From an uncultured Clostridia bacterium (GTDB lineage: Bacteria > Bacillota > Clostridia > Lachnospirales > Bianqueaceae): DNA of 57,172 nucleotides. Position 1 is the stretch's first letter. Every line of letters starts with the position of its first letter. Location of the stretch: positions 1 through 57,172 of the forward strand of contig CALWPV010000069.1 in assembly GCA_944383515.1 (NCBI GenBank). The letters are read 5' to 3'. Positions 30,182 to 39,895 of the stretch are shown piece by piece. A program made the translations under genes and the position numbers. A model generated the notes under the pieces. The model saw only the letters and a list, made by a program, of their open reading frames with translations. It was not told the origin of the DNA and did not search any database.

Positions 30182-31113
30182 AAGGTCCCAAAGAACTGGT
30201 AGTCGCCGGGCTGGGGCTCATGGGAACCTCGCTCATTAAGGCGCTGAAGGAGACGGGGCCGGTCAGAGCGGTGGGCCTAGACCGGGACCGGCGGCCCATT
30301 CAAAGAGCGCAGCAGGATCACGTGATAGAAGAAGGAGCCCTGCTAGGCGGAGAAGAAGAAAATAAAGTACGGCGTTTACTGAGAGCCAGCCGGTTTATTG
30401 TATTAGCGCTGTATCCCGATGGCATTTTACCGTTTATTCAGTTATACCGCGATGCATTCCAGCCGGGAACGCTGGTTATGGATATTTGCGGTTTAAAAGG
30501 CGCCTTTGTTGAAAAAGCGCAGGCGCTCATGCCGGAGGGGGTTGAGTATGTGGGTACGCACCCCATGGCCGGCAAAGAAAAAAGCGGCTATGAATATGGA
30601 GACGGCGAGCTGTTTCTGGGCGCTAATTTTATTATTACGCCCACCCGGCATAACCGGCCGGAGTCTCTTCAAATGGTGCGAGATCTGGCCACTGCCATGG
30701 GATGCGGGCGAATCCGTGAAATCTCGCCTACGGAGCATGACCGCATGATCGCGTATACCAGTCAGCTGCCCCATGTGCTGGCCGCCGCTCTGATTCGAAG
30801 TTGGAACGGTACCGAAGATATCGTTTCCTATGCGGGCGGGAGCTTTCGCGACGCTACGCGCGTAGCCGAAATTAACACAGGCCTATGGACGCAGCTATTT
30901 TGTTTTAACCAAACCGAGCTGCTCGCTGAGCTAACCAGATACCAAAACCAGCTTGAGACATTTCGCGCTCTGCTGGAAACCAAAGACGAAAACGCAATGG
31001 AAGCCTTTTTGGCCCAGGCGTCACAAAGAAAAATAAACTGGAGAAAAACGCAGGAAGGAGACCGGTATGATAGCGGACGTTCAGACCATACATCCGACAA
31101 AAGTCGGCGGTAA
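30178..31113 (+). CDS. tyrA: Prephenate dehydrogenase
   Basis: TyrA oxidises and decarboxylates prephenate to 4-hydroxyphenylpyruvate for tyrosine. The 311-residue protein has an NAD-binding Rossmann motif GLGLMG (residues 11-16), the catalytic region GTHPMAGKEKSGYE and the helical domain with SQLPHVLAAAL. There is no ACT domain, so feedback control, if any, is elsewhere. It overlaps hisA by four bases upstream and aroA by 47 bases downstream. Confidence 0.95.
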   Translation: MKGPKELVVAGLGLMGTSLIKALKETGPVRAVGLDRDRRPIQRAQQDHVIEEGALLGGEEENKVRRLLRASRFIVLALYPDGILPFIQLYRDAFQPGTLVMDICGLKGAFVEKAQALMPEGVEYVGTHPMAGKEKSGYEYGDGELFLGANFIITPTRHNRPESLQMVRDLATAMGCGRIREISPTEHDRMIAYTSQLPHVLAAALIRSWNGTEDIVSYAGGSFRDATRVAEINTGLWTQLFCFNQTELLAELTRYQNQLETFRALLETKDENAMEAFLAQASQRKINWRKTQEGDRYDSGRSDHTSDKSRR

Positions 31114-32353
31114 AGCACAGGTACCCTCTTCCAAAAGTTTATGTCACCGGGCAATTTTGGCCGCGGCGCTGGCCGAAGGCGAAAGCCAAATTCATTCTGT
31201 ATCATTTTCTGAAGACATCGAGGCGACGCTGGATGTAGTCCGGGCGCTGGGCGCGCAGATTACTCCTATAGAGCAAGGGCTGCATATTAAAGGCATTGGC
31301 GGCGCAAAGCGCATGGACGCGGCGCAGCCACTGCATATTGACTGCCGCGAGTCGGGATCGACGCTGCGTTTTGTGGTGCCTATTTTGGCTGCGTTGGGGA
31401 TTTCCGCAACGTATACCGGAAAGGGCAGACTGGGCGAGCGGCCCATGGATGTATATTATCAGATTTTCGAAAAACAAAACATGCAATACGAAACCGCAAA
31501 GGGACGGCTGCCCTTAACGGTGCGCAGTTCGTTACAGGCCGGCGATTTTGTCATTGACGGCGGAATCAGTTCGCAGTTTATTACCGGTCTTTTAATGGCG
31601 CTGCCTCTTTTAGCGCAGCCTTCCACCCTTCGTATTTTTCATTTGCAATCGAGGCCGTATGTTGATTTAACTTTAGAGGTACTGCGCCTGTTTGGCATTG
31701 TCATTCATAAAGAAGAGCAGGAAGAAACGCTGGTGCTTTCCATTCCGGGTGGGCAGCGTTACCATTCGGCCTGCTATACGGTAGAGCCCGATGCTTCGCA
31801 GGCGGCGTTCTGGATTGCCGCCGGCGGTATTGCGGCAGAGAAGCAGGGGCTTTTAATTCGCCATTATACGCCGGAAACGGTGCAGGGCGACAAAGTGTTT
31901 TTGGATCTGTTTGCCGCCCTTGGCGGCCGGTTTTGCCATGAAGCGGAGGGGCTGCGTGTGTTTCGCTCTAAGCTGCAGGGAGATCAAACGGTAGATGTGA
32001 GCCAGTGCCCGGATTTGGTGCCCATTATGGCAGTACTGGGAACGTATAACCAGGGAAGGCTTCATATTGTCGGCGCGGGCCGCGTACGCATTAAAGAATC
32101 GGATCGTTTAGCAGCGATCTCTCGCGAGCTTGGCCGCTTAGGCGCGCAGATTACTGAGGAGCCCGAGGGACTTTGGGTTCAGGCAGCAGCGTTACATGGC
32201 GGCACGGTAGAAAGCTGGAATGATCACCGCATTGCCATGGCTCTGGGCGTGGCGGCTTTGGGCGCGCAAGGGCCGGTTTATATTCAGGGAGCCGGTAGCG
32301 CGGCTAAATCTTGGCCTTCGTTTTGGGACGATTTTAAGCAAATAATGAGGTAA
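31067..32353 (+). CDS. aroA: 3-Phosphoshikimate 1-carboxyvinyltransferase (EPSP synthase)
   Basis: AroA joins phosphoenolpyruvate to shikimate-3-phosphate. The 428-residue protein shows PSSKSLCHRAILAAALAEG, the phosphate-binding RESGSTLRF, GRLGERPM, and the C-terminal RIKESDRLAAI and NDHRIAMALG. AAGGAG lies 9 nt before the ATG, inside tyrA. The residues around the glyphosate site read YTGKGRLGERPMD in place of the class I form with GNAGTAMRP, which points to a class other than that of E. coli. aroC begins 2 nt after the stop. Confidence 0.95.
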   Translation: MIADVQTIHPTKVGGKAQVPSSKSLCHRAILAAALAEGESQIHSVSFSEDIEATLDVVRALGAQITPIEQGLHIKGIGGAKRMDAAQPLHIDCRESGSTLRFVVPILAALGISATYTGKGRLGERPMDVYYQIFEKQNMQYETAKGRLPLTVRSSLQAGDFVIDGGISSQFITGLLMALPLLAQPSTLRIFHLQSRPYVDLTLEVLRLFGIVIHKEEQEETLVLSIPGGQRYHSACYTVEPDASQAAFWIAAGGIAAEKQGLLIRHYTPETVQGDKVFLDLFAALGGRFCHEAEGLRVFRSKLQGDQTVDVSQCPDLVPIMAVLGTYNQGRLHIVGAGRVRIKESDRLAAISRELGRLGAQITEEPEGLWVQAAALHGGTVESWNDHRIAMALGVAALGAQGPVYIQGAGSAAKSWPSFWDDFKQIMR

Positions 32354-32355
32354 AC

Positions 32356-33429
32356 ATGAGTAATACATGGGGAAAAAACATTCGTCTCTCGATTTTTGGA
32401 GAGTCACATGGCGCCGGTATTGGCATGGTATTAGACGGTCTGCCGGCTGGAACTCCGATTGATAGAGAAGAGATACGCCGGCAAATGGCCCGGCGCGCGC
32501 CGGGAGGCGCGCTGGCTACCAGCCGCAAAGAAGCGGATGAAGTTGAATTTTTAAGCGGTATTGTGGACGATGTCACCTGCGGGAGTCCGATTTGCGGTAT
32601 CATTCGAAATACCAATACGCGCTCGCACGATTATGAAAAAACCAAGGCGTGGCTGCGTCCGTCTCATGCCGATTATACGGCGTCCGTGAAATACCATGGA
32701 TTTGCGGATTTTCGGGGAGGCGGCCATTTTTCCGGTAGAATTACGGCTCCGCTGGTGCTGGCCGGCAGTCTTTGCGCGCAGGTGCTTAAGCAGCATTTTG
32801 CGCTGCAGATCGGCAGCCATATTCTTCAGCTGGGGGCGTATGAGGAAGCGGGGTGGAGCAGCCCAGAGCCGGCGTTATTGGAGCAGATGGCCCAGAGCAC
32901 GGTGCCTTGTGAGCAGCCGGAAACAGTAAAACAGATTATTGAAGAAGTTCGGCTGGAGGCAGACAGCGTGGGCGGCCGTGTGGAAACGGCCATATGCGGC
33001 GTGCCCGCCGGATGGGGAGATCCGTTCTTTGATTCTTTAGAAAGCTGTCTGGCGCATTTGCTTTTTTCTGTTCCCGCCGTAAAAGCCGTTTCGTTTGGAG
33101 CCGGTGAGCGGTTTGGCGCTATGCGCGGCTCACAGGCTAACGATGCCTTTTGCATTCAAAACGGAAGCATTCAAACCCGCACCAACCATAACGGCGGTAT
33201 TTTGGGCGGTATCTCATCGGGCATGCCGATTATATTTCAGACGACAATAAAACCAACGCCTTCCATTGGACAGCGGCAGCGTTCGGTGAATCTGCAGACC
33301 ATGCAGGAAGAAGAGAGGCAGATTGTGGGGCGGCATGACCCCTGTATTGTGCTGCGGGCGATTCCGGTATTGGAAGCGGTAGCGAATATTGCGCTGTTAG
33401 ACGCGTGGAAAGGAGCGGATATCAGGTGA
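32356..33429 (+). CDS. aroC: Chorismate synthase
   Basis: AroC eliminates phosphate from EPSP to give chorismate and uses reduced FMN as a cofactor. The 357-residue protein shows GESHGAGIGMVLDGLPAG, RRAPGG, the TNTRSHDYEK region, RPSHADYT, DFRGGGHFSGR and the end GRHDPCIVLRAIPVLEAV. It follows aroA directly and overlaps pheA by the GTGA tetranucleotide. Confidence 0.96.
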   Translation: MSNTWGKNIRLSIFGESHGAGIGMVLDGLPAGTPIDREEIRRQMARRAPGGALATSRKEADEVEFLSGIVDDVTCGSPICGIIRNTNTRSHDYEKTKAWLRPSHADYTASVKYHGFADFRGGGHFSGRITAPLVLAGSLCAQVLKQHFALQIGSHILQLGAYEEAGWSSPEPALLEQMAQSTVPCEQPETVKQIIEEVRLEADSVGGRVETAICGVPAGWGDPFFDSLESCLAHLLFSVPAVKAVSFGAGERFGAMRGSQANDAFCIQNGSIQTRTNHNGGILGGISSGMPIIFQTTIKPTPSIGQRQRSVNLQTMQEEERQIVGRHDPCIVLRAIPVLEAVANIALLDAWKGADIR

Positions 33430-34514
33430 GAGAGCTGGGAGATATTCGGCAGGAAATTAATGCGGTAGATGAGCAGCTGGGAAAACTGTTTGAGCGGCGT
33501 ATGGCGCTGGCCGAGGACGTGGCGCTCTATAAACAAGCGCACGATCTGCCGGTATTAGACAAAGAAAGAGAAGCGCAGGTGTTGGAGAGCCGAACCAATG
33601 CGTTTCCTGGCCGTGATCAAGAGTTTATTCGGTCGGTAAGGGTATTTTATCAGACCCTTATGGATCTGAGTAAAGAGGCGCAGGTAAAAAGGATTAACCG
33701 TCCGGTAACGATTGGGTTTTACGGAGCCTATGGGTCGTTTACCCATGAAGCGTTTTTGCGCCTGTTTGGCGAAGAAACAAAGAGCCAGAGCTTTGAGGCG
33801 TTTGAGGCTATTTTTCAGGCACTAGCGGCGCAGGAGATTCGTTACGGGGTGCTCCCGGTAGAAAATTCGCTGACCGGTATTATCAATGACGTATATGATT
33901 TGCTGAGCCATTATGATTTTTATATTGTGCGGGAAGCGGTGCTGCCGATTCAGCAGAATTTGCTGGGCGTTCCTGGCGCCAGCCTGGATCAGATTCAAGA
34001 AGTCTATTCGCACCCGCAAGGCTTTGCGCAATCGACGCAGTTTTTGAGCCAATATCCGCAGTGGAAGCTAATTCCTTATTTCAATACGGCGCACAGCGCC
34101 GCTCTGGTGGAAAAAGAGCACGATCAGACCAAGGCCTGTATTGCCGGGCAGGGAAGCGCGAGGCTCTATCATTTAGCAACGCTAAAAGAAGGCATTCAAG
34201 ACGCCAGACAGAATTTTACTCGCTTTGTTGTGATTAGCCGGAGCATGGAAACAGGGCCGGAGGCCAATAAAATTAGCCTGTATTTTACCCTGGATCATAA
34301 ACCGGGCAGCCTGTACGGGGCTCTGGAGGCATTTTCACAGCGCGGCCTGAACCTGCTGAAAATTGAGTCGCGCCCCATGAAGGGAAAGGTGTGGGAATAT
34401 GGATTCTTTGTGGATATTGAAGGAAACCTGGCCGACGAGAAGGTGGTGGAGACACTGCAAATGGTTAGAAACCATTGTCGGTCGTGGAAAATATTAGGGA
34501 ATTATAAAGCGTAA
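33426..34514 (+). CDS. pheA: Bifunctional chorismate mutase / prephenate dehydratase (P-protein)
   Basis: This enzyme converts chorismate to prephenate and then phenylpyruvate. In 362 residues it has an AroQ chorismate mutase domain (about 1-88; [22 protein letters not shown]), a prephenate dehydratase domain (about 98-275; [34 protein letters not shown]) and a C-terminal ACT domain (about 285-360; [23 protein letters not shown]) for phenylalanine feedback. GTG 33426 is chosen, with AAGGAG at 33409-33414, over an in-frame GTG at 33405 lying before that site. The mutase also supplies TyrA upstream. Confidence 0.94.
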   Translation: MRELGDIRQEINAVDEQLGKLFERRMALAEDVALYKQAHDLPVLDKEREAQVLESRTNAFPGRDQEFIRSVRVFYQTLMDLSKEAQVKRINRPVTIGFYGAYGSFTHEAFLRLFGEETKSQSFEAFEAIFQALAAQEIRYGVLPVENSLTGIINDVYDLLSHYDFYIVREAVLPIQQNLLGVPGASLDQIQEVYSHPQGFAQSTQFLSQYPQWKLIPYFNTAHSAALVEKEHDQTKACIAGQGSARLYHLATLKEGIQDARQNFTRFVVISRSMETGPEANKISLYFTLDHKPGSLYGALEAFSQRGLNLLKIESRPMKGKVWEYGFFVDIEGNLADEKVVETLQMVRNHCRSWKILGNYKA

Positions 34515-35008
34515 TGACACAGATTAGTATTTATACCGACGGCGCATGCAGGGGCAATCCGGGGCCGGGGGGCTATGGATGTATTTTGCGTTATGCCGGC
34601 CCGGACGGAAAGATTTATGAAAAAGAGCTGAGCGCCGGCTTTGAGGCCACTACGAATAACCGAATGGAAATTCTGGCAGCGGTGGTTGCGCTGGAAGCGC
34701 TGAAAAGACCCTGCGAAATCCAGCTTTATTCCGATTCGCAGTATCTGGTGAATGCGTTTAGGCAGGGGTGGCTGGCCAGGTGGAAGAAGAATGCTTGGTT
34801 CCGCGACGCCAAAAGAAGAGAAAAAGTAAAAAACGTGGATCTTTGGCAGAGACTGGAGCAGGTAATGCAGCCGCATCAGGTCAGCTTTCATTGGGTGAAG
34901 GGGCATGCGGATAATCCCTTTAATAATCGCTGTGACGAAATGGCGGTACAAGCGGCGCTGGATAAAGAAAACCGAAAAATAGACGAAGGGTTTGTTCAAG
35001 AGATATAA
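34514..35008 (+). CDS. rnhA: Ribonuclease HI
   Basis: RNase HI cuts RNA in RNA-DNA hybrids. The 164-residue protein keeps the metal-binding acids Asp9 ([17 protein letters not shown]), the Glu in TNNRMEILA, Asp in [11 protein letters not shown] and Asp in the C-terminal [12 protein letters not shown]. The positively charged handle ([20 protein letters not shown]) matches the E. coli form. Start and pheA stop overlap by one base (TAATG). Confidence 0.94.
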   Translation: MTQISIYTDGACRGNPGPGGYGCILRYAGPDGKIYEKELSAGFEATTNNRMEILAAVVALEALKRPCEIQLYSDSQYLVNAFRQGWLARWKKNAWFRDAKRREKVKNVDLWQRLEQVMQPHQVSFHWVKGHADNPFNNRCDEMAVQAALDKENRKIDEGFVQEI

Positions 35009-35027
35009 AAAGCAAGGAGTGGGCAGT

Positions 35028-35840
35028 ATGGAGATACAAGAATGGAGAAAATTCTTGATTCCCTATAATCAAACGGTACAGGAGCTTTTAGTTAAGTTTC
35101 AGAACATTATTTTGGAGTATAAAAATTTGGGGGAATATTCGCCGGTAGAACAAGTAACCGGCAGGGTTAAGAGTATTAGCAGTATCATGGAAAAAATGAG
35201 TAAAAACCAGATTTCGTTTGACGAGCTGGAAGATCGCATTTCAGATATTGCAGGGATTCGTATTATCTGTCAGTTTGTAGAAGATATCGATAAGGTCGTA
35301 GCCTTAATACGGGAACGGCGCGATATGGAAATTACCGAAGAGACCAATTATGTGGCGCATAAGAAAAAAAGCGGCTACCGAAGCTACCATATGGTCATTA
35401 ACTATCCGGTGTATACGGTATTTGGCCAGAAAACAGTGCGGGCCGAAATTCAAATTCGTACGCTGGGTATGAATTTTTGGTCTATTATTGAGCATTCGCT
35501 TTCTTATAAGTACCGCGGCGCGCTTCCCAGCGACGTAAGGGTTCGCCTTCAAAAAGCGGCGGAGGCCGCGTTCGCCATGGATCAGGAAATGTCGGCCATT
35601 CGCGACGAAATTATCGATGCGCAGGAAAAATTTAAAATTAAGGCAACGTTAGTGAGCGATGTGCTCAATAATATTCAGAGCATTTACGCCAATAGCGAGA
35701 GAATCGCTATGCAAGAAGCGCAGCGTCAGATTTTACAGATGGTGCGTGATAACGAGGTGGACAAAATAAGAGAATTTGGAGCCGATCTAGACGCGGTAGC
35801 GCGGCACCATGGCGTGCAAAACTTAGCGGAACCAGAGTAA
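35028..35840 (+). CDS. relQ: Small alarmone synthetase (RelQ/YjbM type)
   Basis: This 270-residue protein contains only the RelA/SpoT synthetase domain and no HD hydrolase or TGS domain. It transfers pyrophosphate from ATP to GTP or GDP to make (p)ppGpp. Signature regions are ISDIAGIRIICQF, SGYRSYHMVI and EIQIRTLGMNFWSIIEHSLSYKY. The C-terminal helices suit the tetramer form. ATG 35028 follows AAGGAGTGGG; the longer frame has no start signal. RelP (YwaC) is the alternative assignment, but the RelQ motifs fit better. Confidence 0.86.
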   Translation: MEIQEWRKFLIPYNQTVQELLVKFQNIILEYKNLGEYSPVEQVTGRVKSISSIMEKMSKNQISFDELEDRISDIAGIRIICQFVEDIDKVVALIRERRDMEITEETNYVAHKKKSGYRSYHMVINYPVYTVFGQKTVRAEIQIRTLGMNFWSIIEHSLSYKYRGALPSDVRVRLQKAAEAAFAMDQEMSAIRDEIIDAQEKFKIKATLVSDVLNNIQSIYANSERIAMQEAQRQILQMVRDNEVDKIREFGADLDAVARHHGVQNLAEPE

Positions 35841-35858
35841 ACGGAATGGAGGATTGCA

Positions 35859-36317
35859 ATGAAATGCCCTTTTTGCGGACATGACGATACCAGAGTCATT
35901 GATTCAAGACCTTCGGAAGACGGGAGCAGTATTCGCCGCCGGCGAGCCTGCGAACAATGTCAAAAACGGTTTACCACCTATGAAAAAGTGGAGACCATGC
36001 CGCTGGTTGTCATTAAAAAAGATGGCAGCCGGCAGCCTTTCGACAGAGAAAAGCTGATTGAAAGAATTTTGCGGGCTTGTCATAAACGGAAGGTATCGCT
36101 AACGGAAATCGAGAGACTGGCCGATGAAATTGAAAACGCGGCGCTGGGCTCTTTGAATAAAGAAATTCCGACCAGCGAAATAGGAGAACGTGTATTAAAC
36201 GGACTATGGAAGCTGGACGAAGTGGCATATATTCGGTTTGCTTCCGTATATCGCGACTTCGCGGATTTGGATTCTTTTTTGGCTGATTTGCAGAAAATGC
36301 GTAGCACACGCGGGTAA
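35859..36317 (+). CDS. nrdR: Transcriptional repressor NrdR
   Basis: NrdR represses ribonucleotide reductase genes in response to ATP/dATP. The 152-residue protein has a zinc ribbon with Cys3, Cys6, Cys31 and Cys34 and an ATP-cone domain (VIKKDGSRQPFDREKLIERIL, residues about 48-140). GGAGG precedes ATG. No nrd gene lies in this window; addA follows 8 nt later. Confidence 0.96.
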   Translation: MKCPFCGHDDTRVIDSRPSEDGSSIRRRRACEQCQKRFTTYEKVETMPLVVIKKDGSRQPFDREKLIERILRACHKRKVSLTEIERLADEIENAALGSLNKEIPTSEIGERVLNGLWKLDEVAYIRFASVYRDFADLDSFLADLQKMRSTRG

Positions 36318-36325
36318 ATACAGAT

Positions 36326-39300
36326 ATGGCAATTGCATTTACTCCTGAGCAGGAGACGATCATTCAGCATCGCGAGGGAAATGTACTGGTGTCCGCGGCG
36401 GCGGGCTCAGGAAAGACAGCGGTATTGGTAGAACGAATTGTTCAAATGATTTTAGATCCGAATGATCCGGTGCCTGTTGATCAGATTTTAGTCGTGACAT
36501 TTACGAATGCCGCGGCTCGTCAAATGAAAGAGAAAATTCGCCAGCGCATTGAAGAGGCTCTGGACGACAGACCGGAGGATCTCTTTCTGGAAGAACAATA
36601 CCATGCCATGGCGGTTTCCAGCATTATGACGCTGCACGCGTTTTGTTTGCGTATTATGGAAGAATATATTACCCGGATACCGGATTTGGATCCGGGTTTT
36701 CGCGTTGCTGACGAGACCGAAATGCTGCTGCTTAAAACCGATGTTTTGGCCGCCGTTTTGGAACGGTTTTATACCGAAGCATTAAAACCGGAGCCGGGTC
36801 AGGAAAGCCAGGACTTTTTAGCCTTTATGGAAGCGTTTGGCGGCAGCCGCCGGGACAATCAGGTAGAAGAGCGCCTGTTATCGATCTATCAATTTATGCA
36901 AAGCGATCCCGATCCCATGGGCTGGTTAGCGCGTTCGGTGGCGGCGCTGGACCCGGACACCTGGCATGCGCCGCGGGAAAGCGAGCAGGCCGCGGTAGGT
37001 TGGAGCCGCCTGGTAGAACAGAAAGTGCAGACGCTGGTGCAGCAAGGCTGGGCTGCCTACCAAGCGCTGGACGAGCAATTTGCCAGAGCGCTCCAAGCCC
37101 CGCATTTAACAGAAAAAGAGTTAGCGCGAGGCCAAAAACTACGCGCCGCACTGGGCGAGGCATGGGACGCGGTTCATTTTGAAGCCGCGGGCGCCGTTAT
37201 TGCCGAGCAGTGCAGCCGCATAGCCTGGCCCCGTATGAGTTACGATCTTTTTAAAGAAGATCCGCAGCAAGCTGAACTGGCTAAACAAACCGTAAGCCGC
37301 ATGAAAGAAGCCGTGGGGCGCTGCGGCAGCTTCTACGCGTCCTTTTACGCGCCAGAGGCGCAAAAACGACAGCGCGAACTGGTTTTACCGGCCGCGCGCG
37401 GTATGGCGCAGCTTATTCGCGCTTTCGACGCAGCGTATCAGGCGGCCAAACACGAGAAGAATCTGGTAGAATTTGCGGATTTTGAGCATCATGCGTTGGC
37501 GATTTTGCAGGATGCGCAAATCTGTGCCGATTTACGGGATCAATATCGGTATATTTATATTGACGAATACCAGGACAGCAGCCCCATTCAAGAAGCAATT
37601 ATTGAGAAAATTGCCCGTAAAACGGCCGAAGGACAGTCTTGCAATGTGTTTATGGTAGGAGATATTAAGCAAAGCATTTATCGTTTTCGGCAGGCGGATC
37701 CTACGCTATTTTTGGAAAAATATCAATCGTATGATCGCCAGGCGGTAGCGCCGCGGCCGCGTCTTTTAGTACTCAGCCAAAACTTTCGCAGCAGCCGGTC
37801 TGTCATTGCAGCCGTTAATGATATTTTTGAGGCCCTGATGCAAACCGAAAGCGCGGAAATGGAATATGGAGACGATCAGCGCCTGCGACCAGGGCTTGCA
37901 GAGGAGGCGCAGGGCCGGCCGGCCGAGCTTTGGGTATTGGAGGCGCCTCAGGGAGAAGACAGTCAGGCTAAAATAGAAGCCGAAGCCGCCTTGACAGCGC
38001 GTCAAATCGAGTCTTTACTAGCAGAGGGATATGCCAAGCGCGATATCGTTATTTTGCTTCGGTCTATCGCGCAGCAGGGCGAGATCTACCGAAAAGCGCT
38101 GGCGGCGCGGGGCATTGAGGCGTATACAGAAAGCAGTGAAAATTTTTACGATACGCTGGAAGTGCGCACGGTTTTAAATTTGCTGCACATAATTGATAAC
38201 CCCAGGCAGGACATTCCGCTAATGGGCGTTTTGCATTCGCCCATGGTTGGGCTAAGCGCGGCGCAGCTTGGGCAGATTCGCCTAGCGGCAAGGCAAGCCG
38301 ATTTTTACGAAGCGCTTCTAGCCTTCGCGCAGGGAGATCCGGCGTCGGATACCGTACAAAAAGTAAAGCGTTTTTTAAACCAGTTAAGCGGCTGGCGAGA
38401 AGCAGCGCGCCGTTACACGGTTCATGATTTGTTATGGAAGCTATATCGCGAAACGCAGTACGATGTATACGTTTCTTCCATGCCGGGCGGAGCGCTGAGG
38501 CGGGCCAATTTAGATCTGTTGCTGGAGAAAAGCATTGCTTTTGAAAAGGGAATGTATAGCGGCCTGTATCAGTTTTTGCGTTATATCGAGAAGATTGATA
38601 AGAATAGAAAAACGCAGGAAGAAGCCAAGATTCTCGGGGAAGAAGAAGACCTGGTTAGAATTATGACAATTCACAAAAGCAAAGGGCTGGAATTTCCCAT
38701 TGTGTTTGTGGCCGGACTCGGGCGTGAATTCAATCGCCGGGATCAGAGGGACGCTTTATTATTGCATGCCAAATTGGGAATCGGCGTGGACGCCGTAGAT
38801 GCGCAGCACTACGTGCGCTACAAAACGGCGACAAAGGCCGTACTGCAGGAGCAGCTGCAGAAAGAAATGATTGCCGAAGAAATGCGCCTGCTGTATGTGG
38901 CCATGACACGCGCTCAAAAACAGCTGATTATGGTGGGCACCAGAGCCGCGCGAAAAGAAGAACCCTTCGCGAGCTGCGGCCCATGGAAAATGCCGCCGGA
39001 GCAGGCGCTGCAGGCTAAATGCTATCTGGACTTTCTACTGCCGATTCTTCAGCATAACGAAAATATTGCTGTTGCGTATCATGCAGTGCCTATGGACCAG
39101 CTGCCTTCCGAAGAAGATAAGAAGAAGGCGCCGGATCCGGTAATAGAAGAAGCTGGCGAGCTGCAAGAAACCGAGCAGATAGAGAAGCGGCTGAGCTGGC
39201 AGTATCCGAATACTTGGGCCAGCCGCGTTCCACTTCGGTTAACGGTATCGCAAATCAAAACGCAAAGGCGCTGGGAAGAGGAAGAAGACGAAAAGAGCGA

Positions 39301-39895
39301 GACGGCATACTTTATAGCGGAAAGCGCATCGGCTCACGAGCCAGGCGGCGCGCTGCGAGGCACCGCGCTGCATACGGTACTGGCGCAGGCCGATTTGATC
39401 AAGCTGCGCGAAGCCGCTTCGTGCGAGGCGGAAATACAGCGCCTTGTCACTTGCGGAAACATGTCGGCCGACATGGGCAAACTGGTAAACCGAAGCTGGT
39501 TGCAGCGGTTTGCCGCTTCTTCTTTGTGCGACCGTATGGTACAAAGTCAGCGGTATTACCGTGAAAGACCCTTTATGATGCGTATGTCATTGGCCGAGCT
39601 GGCCGAGTTTTCTGAGGCGCTGGCCTACGGGGGCAGATCCGCAGACGGAAAAATGAATGAAAGCCTGCAGCAGGCATACATTATGGTACAGGGCATGATT
39701 GACTGCTATTTTGAGGAGGCCGGCGGATTGGTGCTGGTTGACTATAAAACCGATTGGATATTGGACGAAGAAAAAATAGAAGGATACGCGGTGCAGCTGA
39801 GGCTGTATGAAAGAGCGCTCACACGAGCGCTGCAAAAACCGGTTGTACAGCGCATTCTTTACGACGTACGCAGAGGAAAGGAAATAGAGTGCTAA
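36326..39895 (+). CDS. addA: ATP-dependent helicase/nuclease subunit A
   Basis: AddA is the UvrD-like 3'-5' helicase with a C-terminal RecB-family nuclease, working with AddB in double-strand break repair. The 1189-residue protein has Walker A VSAAAGSGKTAVL (about 27-39), TFTNAAARQMKEKI, the Walker B IYIDEYQDSSPIQE, GDIKQSIYRFRQADP, the MTIHKSKGLEFP and MRLLYVAMTRAQ motifs and the nuclease motif LVDYKTDWI with YAVQLRLYERAL. addB, usually adjacent, is not seen: nrdR lies upstream and a separate helicase lies downstream with a 7-base overlap. Confidence 0.93.
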   Translation: MAIAFTPEQETIIQHREGNVLVSAAAGSGKTAVLVERIVQMILDPNDPVPVDQILVVTFTNAAARQMKEKIRQRIEEALDDRPEDLFLEEQYHAMAVSSIMTLHAFCLRIMEEYITRIPDLDPGFRVADETEMLLLKTDVLAAVLERFYTEALKPEPGQESQDFLAFMEAFGGSRRDNQVEERLLSIYQFMQSDPDPMGWLARSVAALDPDTWHAPRESEQAAVGWSRLVEQKVQTLVQQGWAAYQALDEQFARALQAPHLTEKELARGQKLRAALGEAWDAVHFEAAGAVIAEQCSRIAWPRMSYDLFKEDPQQAELAKQTVSRMKEAVGRCGSFYASFYAPEAQKRQRELVLPAARGMAQLIRAFDAAYQAAKHEKNLVEFADFEHHALAILQDAQICADLRDQYRYIYIDEYQDSSPIQEAIIEKIARKTAEGQSCNVFMVGDIKQSIYRFRQADPTLFLEKYQSYDRQAVAPRPRLLVLSQNFRSSRSVIAAVNDIFEALMQTESAEMEYGDDQRLRPGLAEEAQGRPAELWVLEAPQGEDSQAKIEAEAALTARQIESLLAEGYAKRDIVILLRSIAQQGEIYRKALAARGIEAYTESSENFYDTLEVRTVLNLLHIIDNPRQDIPLMGVLHSPMVGLSAAQLGQIRLAARQADFYEALLAFAQGDPASDTVQKVKRFLNQLSGWREAARRYTVHDLLWKLYRETQYDVYVSSMPGGALRRANLDLLLEKSIAFEKGMYSGLYQFLRYIEKIDKNRKTQEEAKILGEEEDLVRIMTIHKSKGLEFPIVFVAGLGREFNRRDQRDALLLHAKLGIGVDAVDAQHYVRYKTATKAVLQEQLQKEMIAEEMRLLYVAMTRAQKQLIMVGTRAARKEEPFASCGPWKMPPEQALQAKCYLDFLLPILQHNENIAVAYHAVPMDQLPSEEDKKKAPDPVIEEAGELQETEQIEKRLSWQYPNTWASRVPLRLTVSQIKTQRRWEEEEDEKSETAYFIAESASAHEPGGALRGTALHTVLAQADLIKLREAASCEAEIQRLVTCGNMSADMGKLVNRSWLQRFAASSLCDRMVQSQRYYRERPFMMRMSLAELAEFSEALAYGGRSADGKMNESLQQAYIMVQGMIDCYFEEAGGLVLVDYKTDWILDEEKIEGYAVQLRLYERALTRALQKPVVQRILYDVRRGKEIEC

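Noticed and set aside
31017-31035. Possible third copy of the pepC/rubrerythrin leader (GCGTCACAAAGAAAAA)
   Set aside because: It lies within tyrA coding sequence, matches only about ten bases and lacks the CGCTTC partner, so it is chance similarity.
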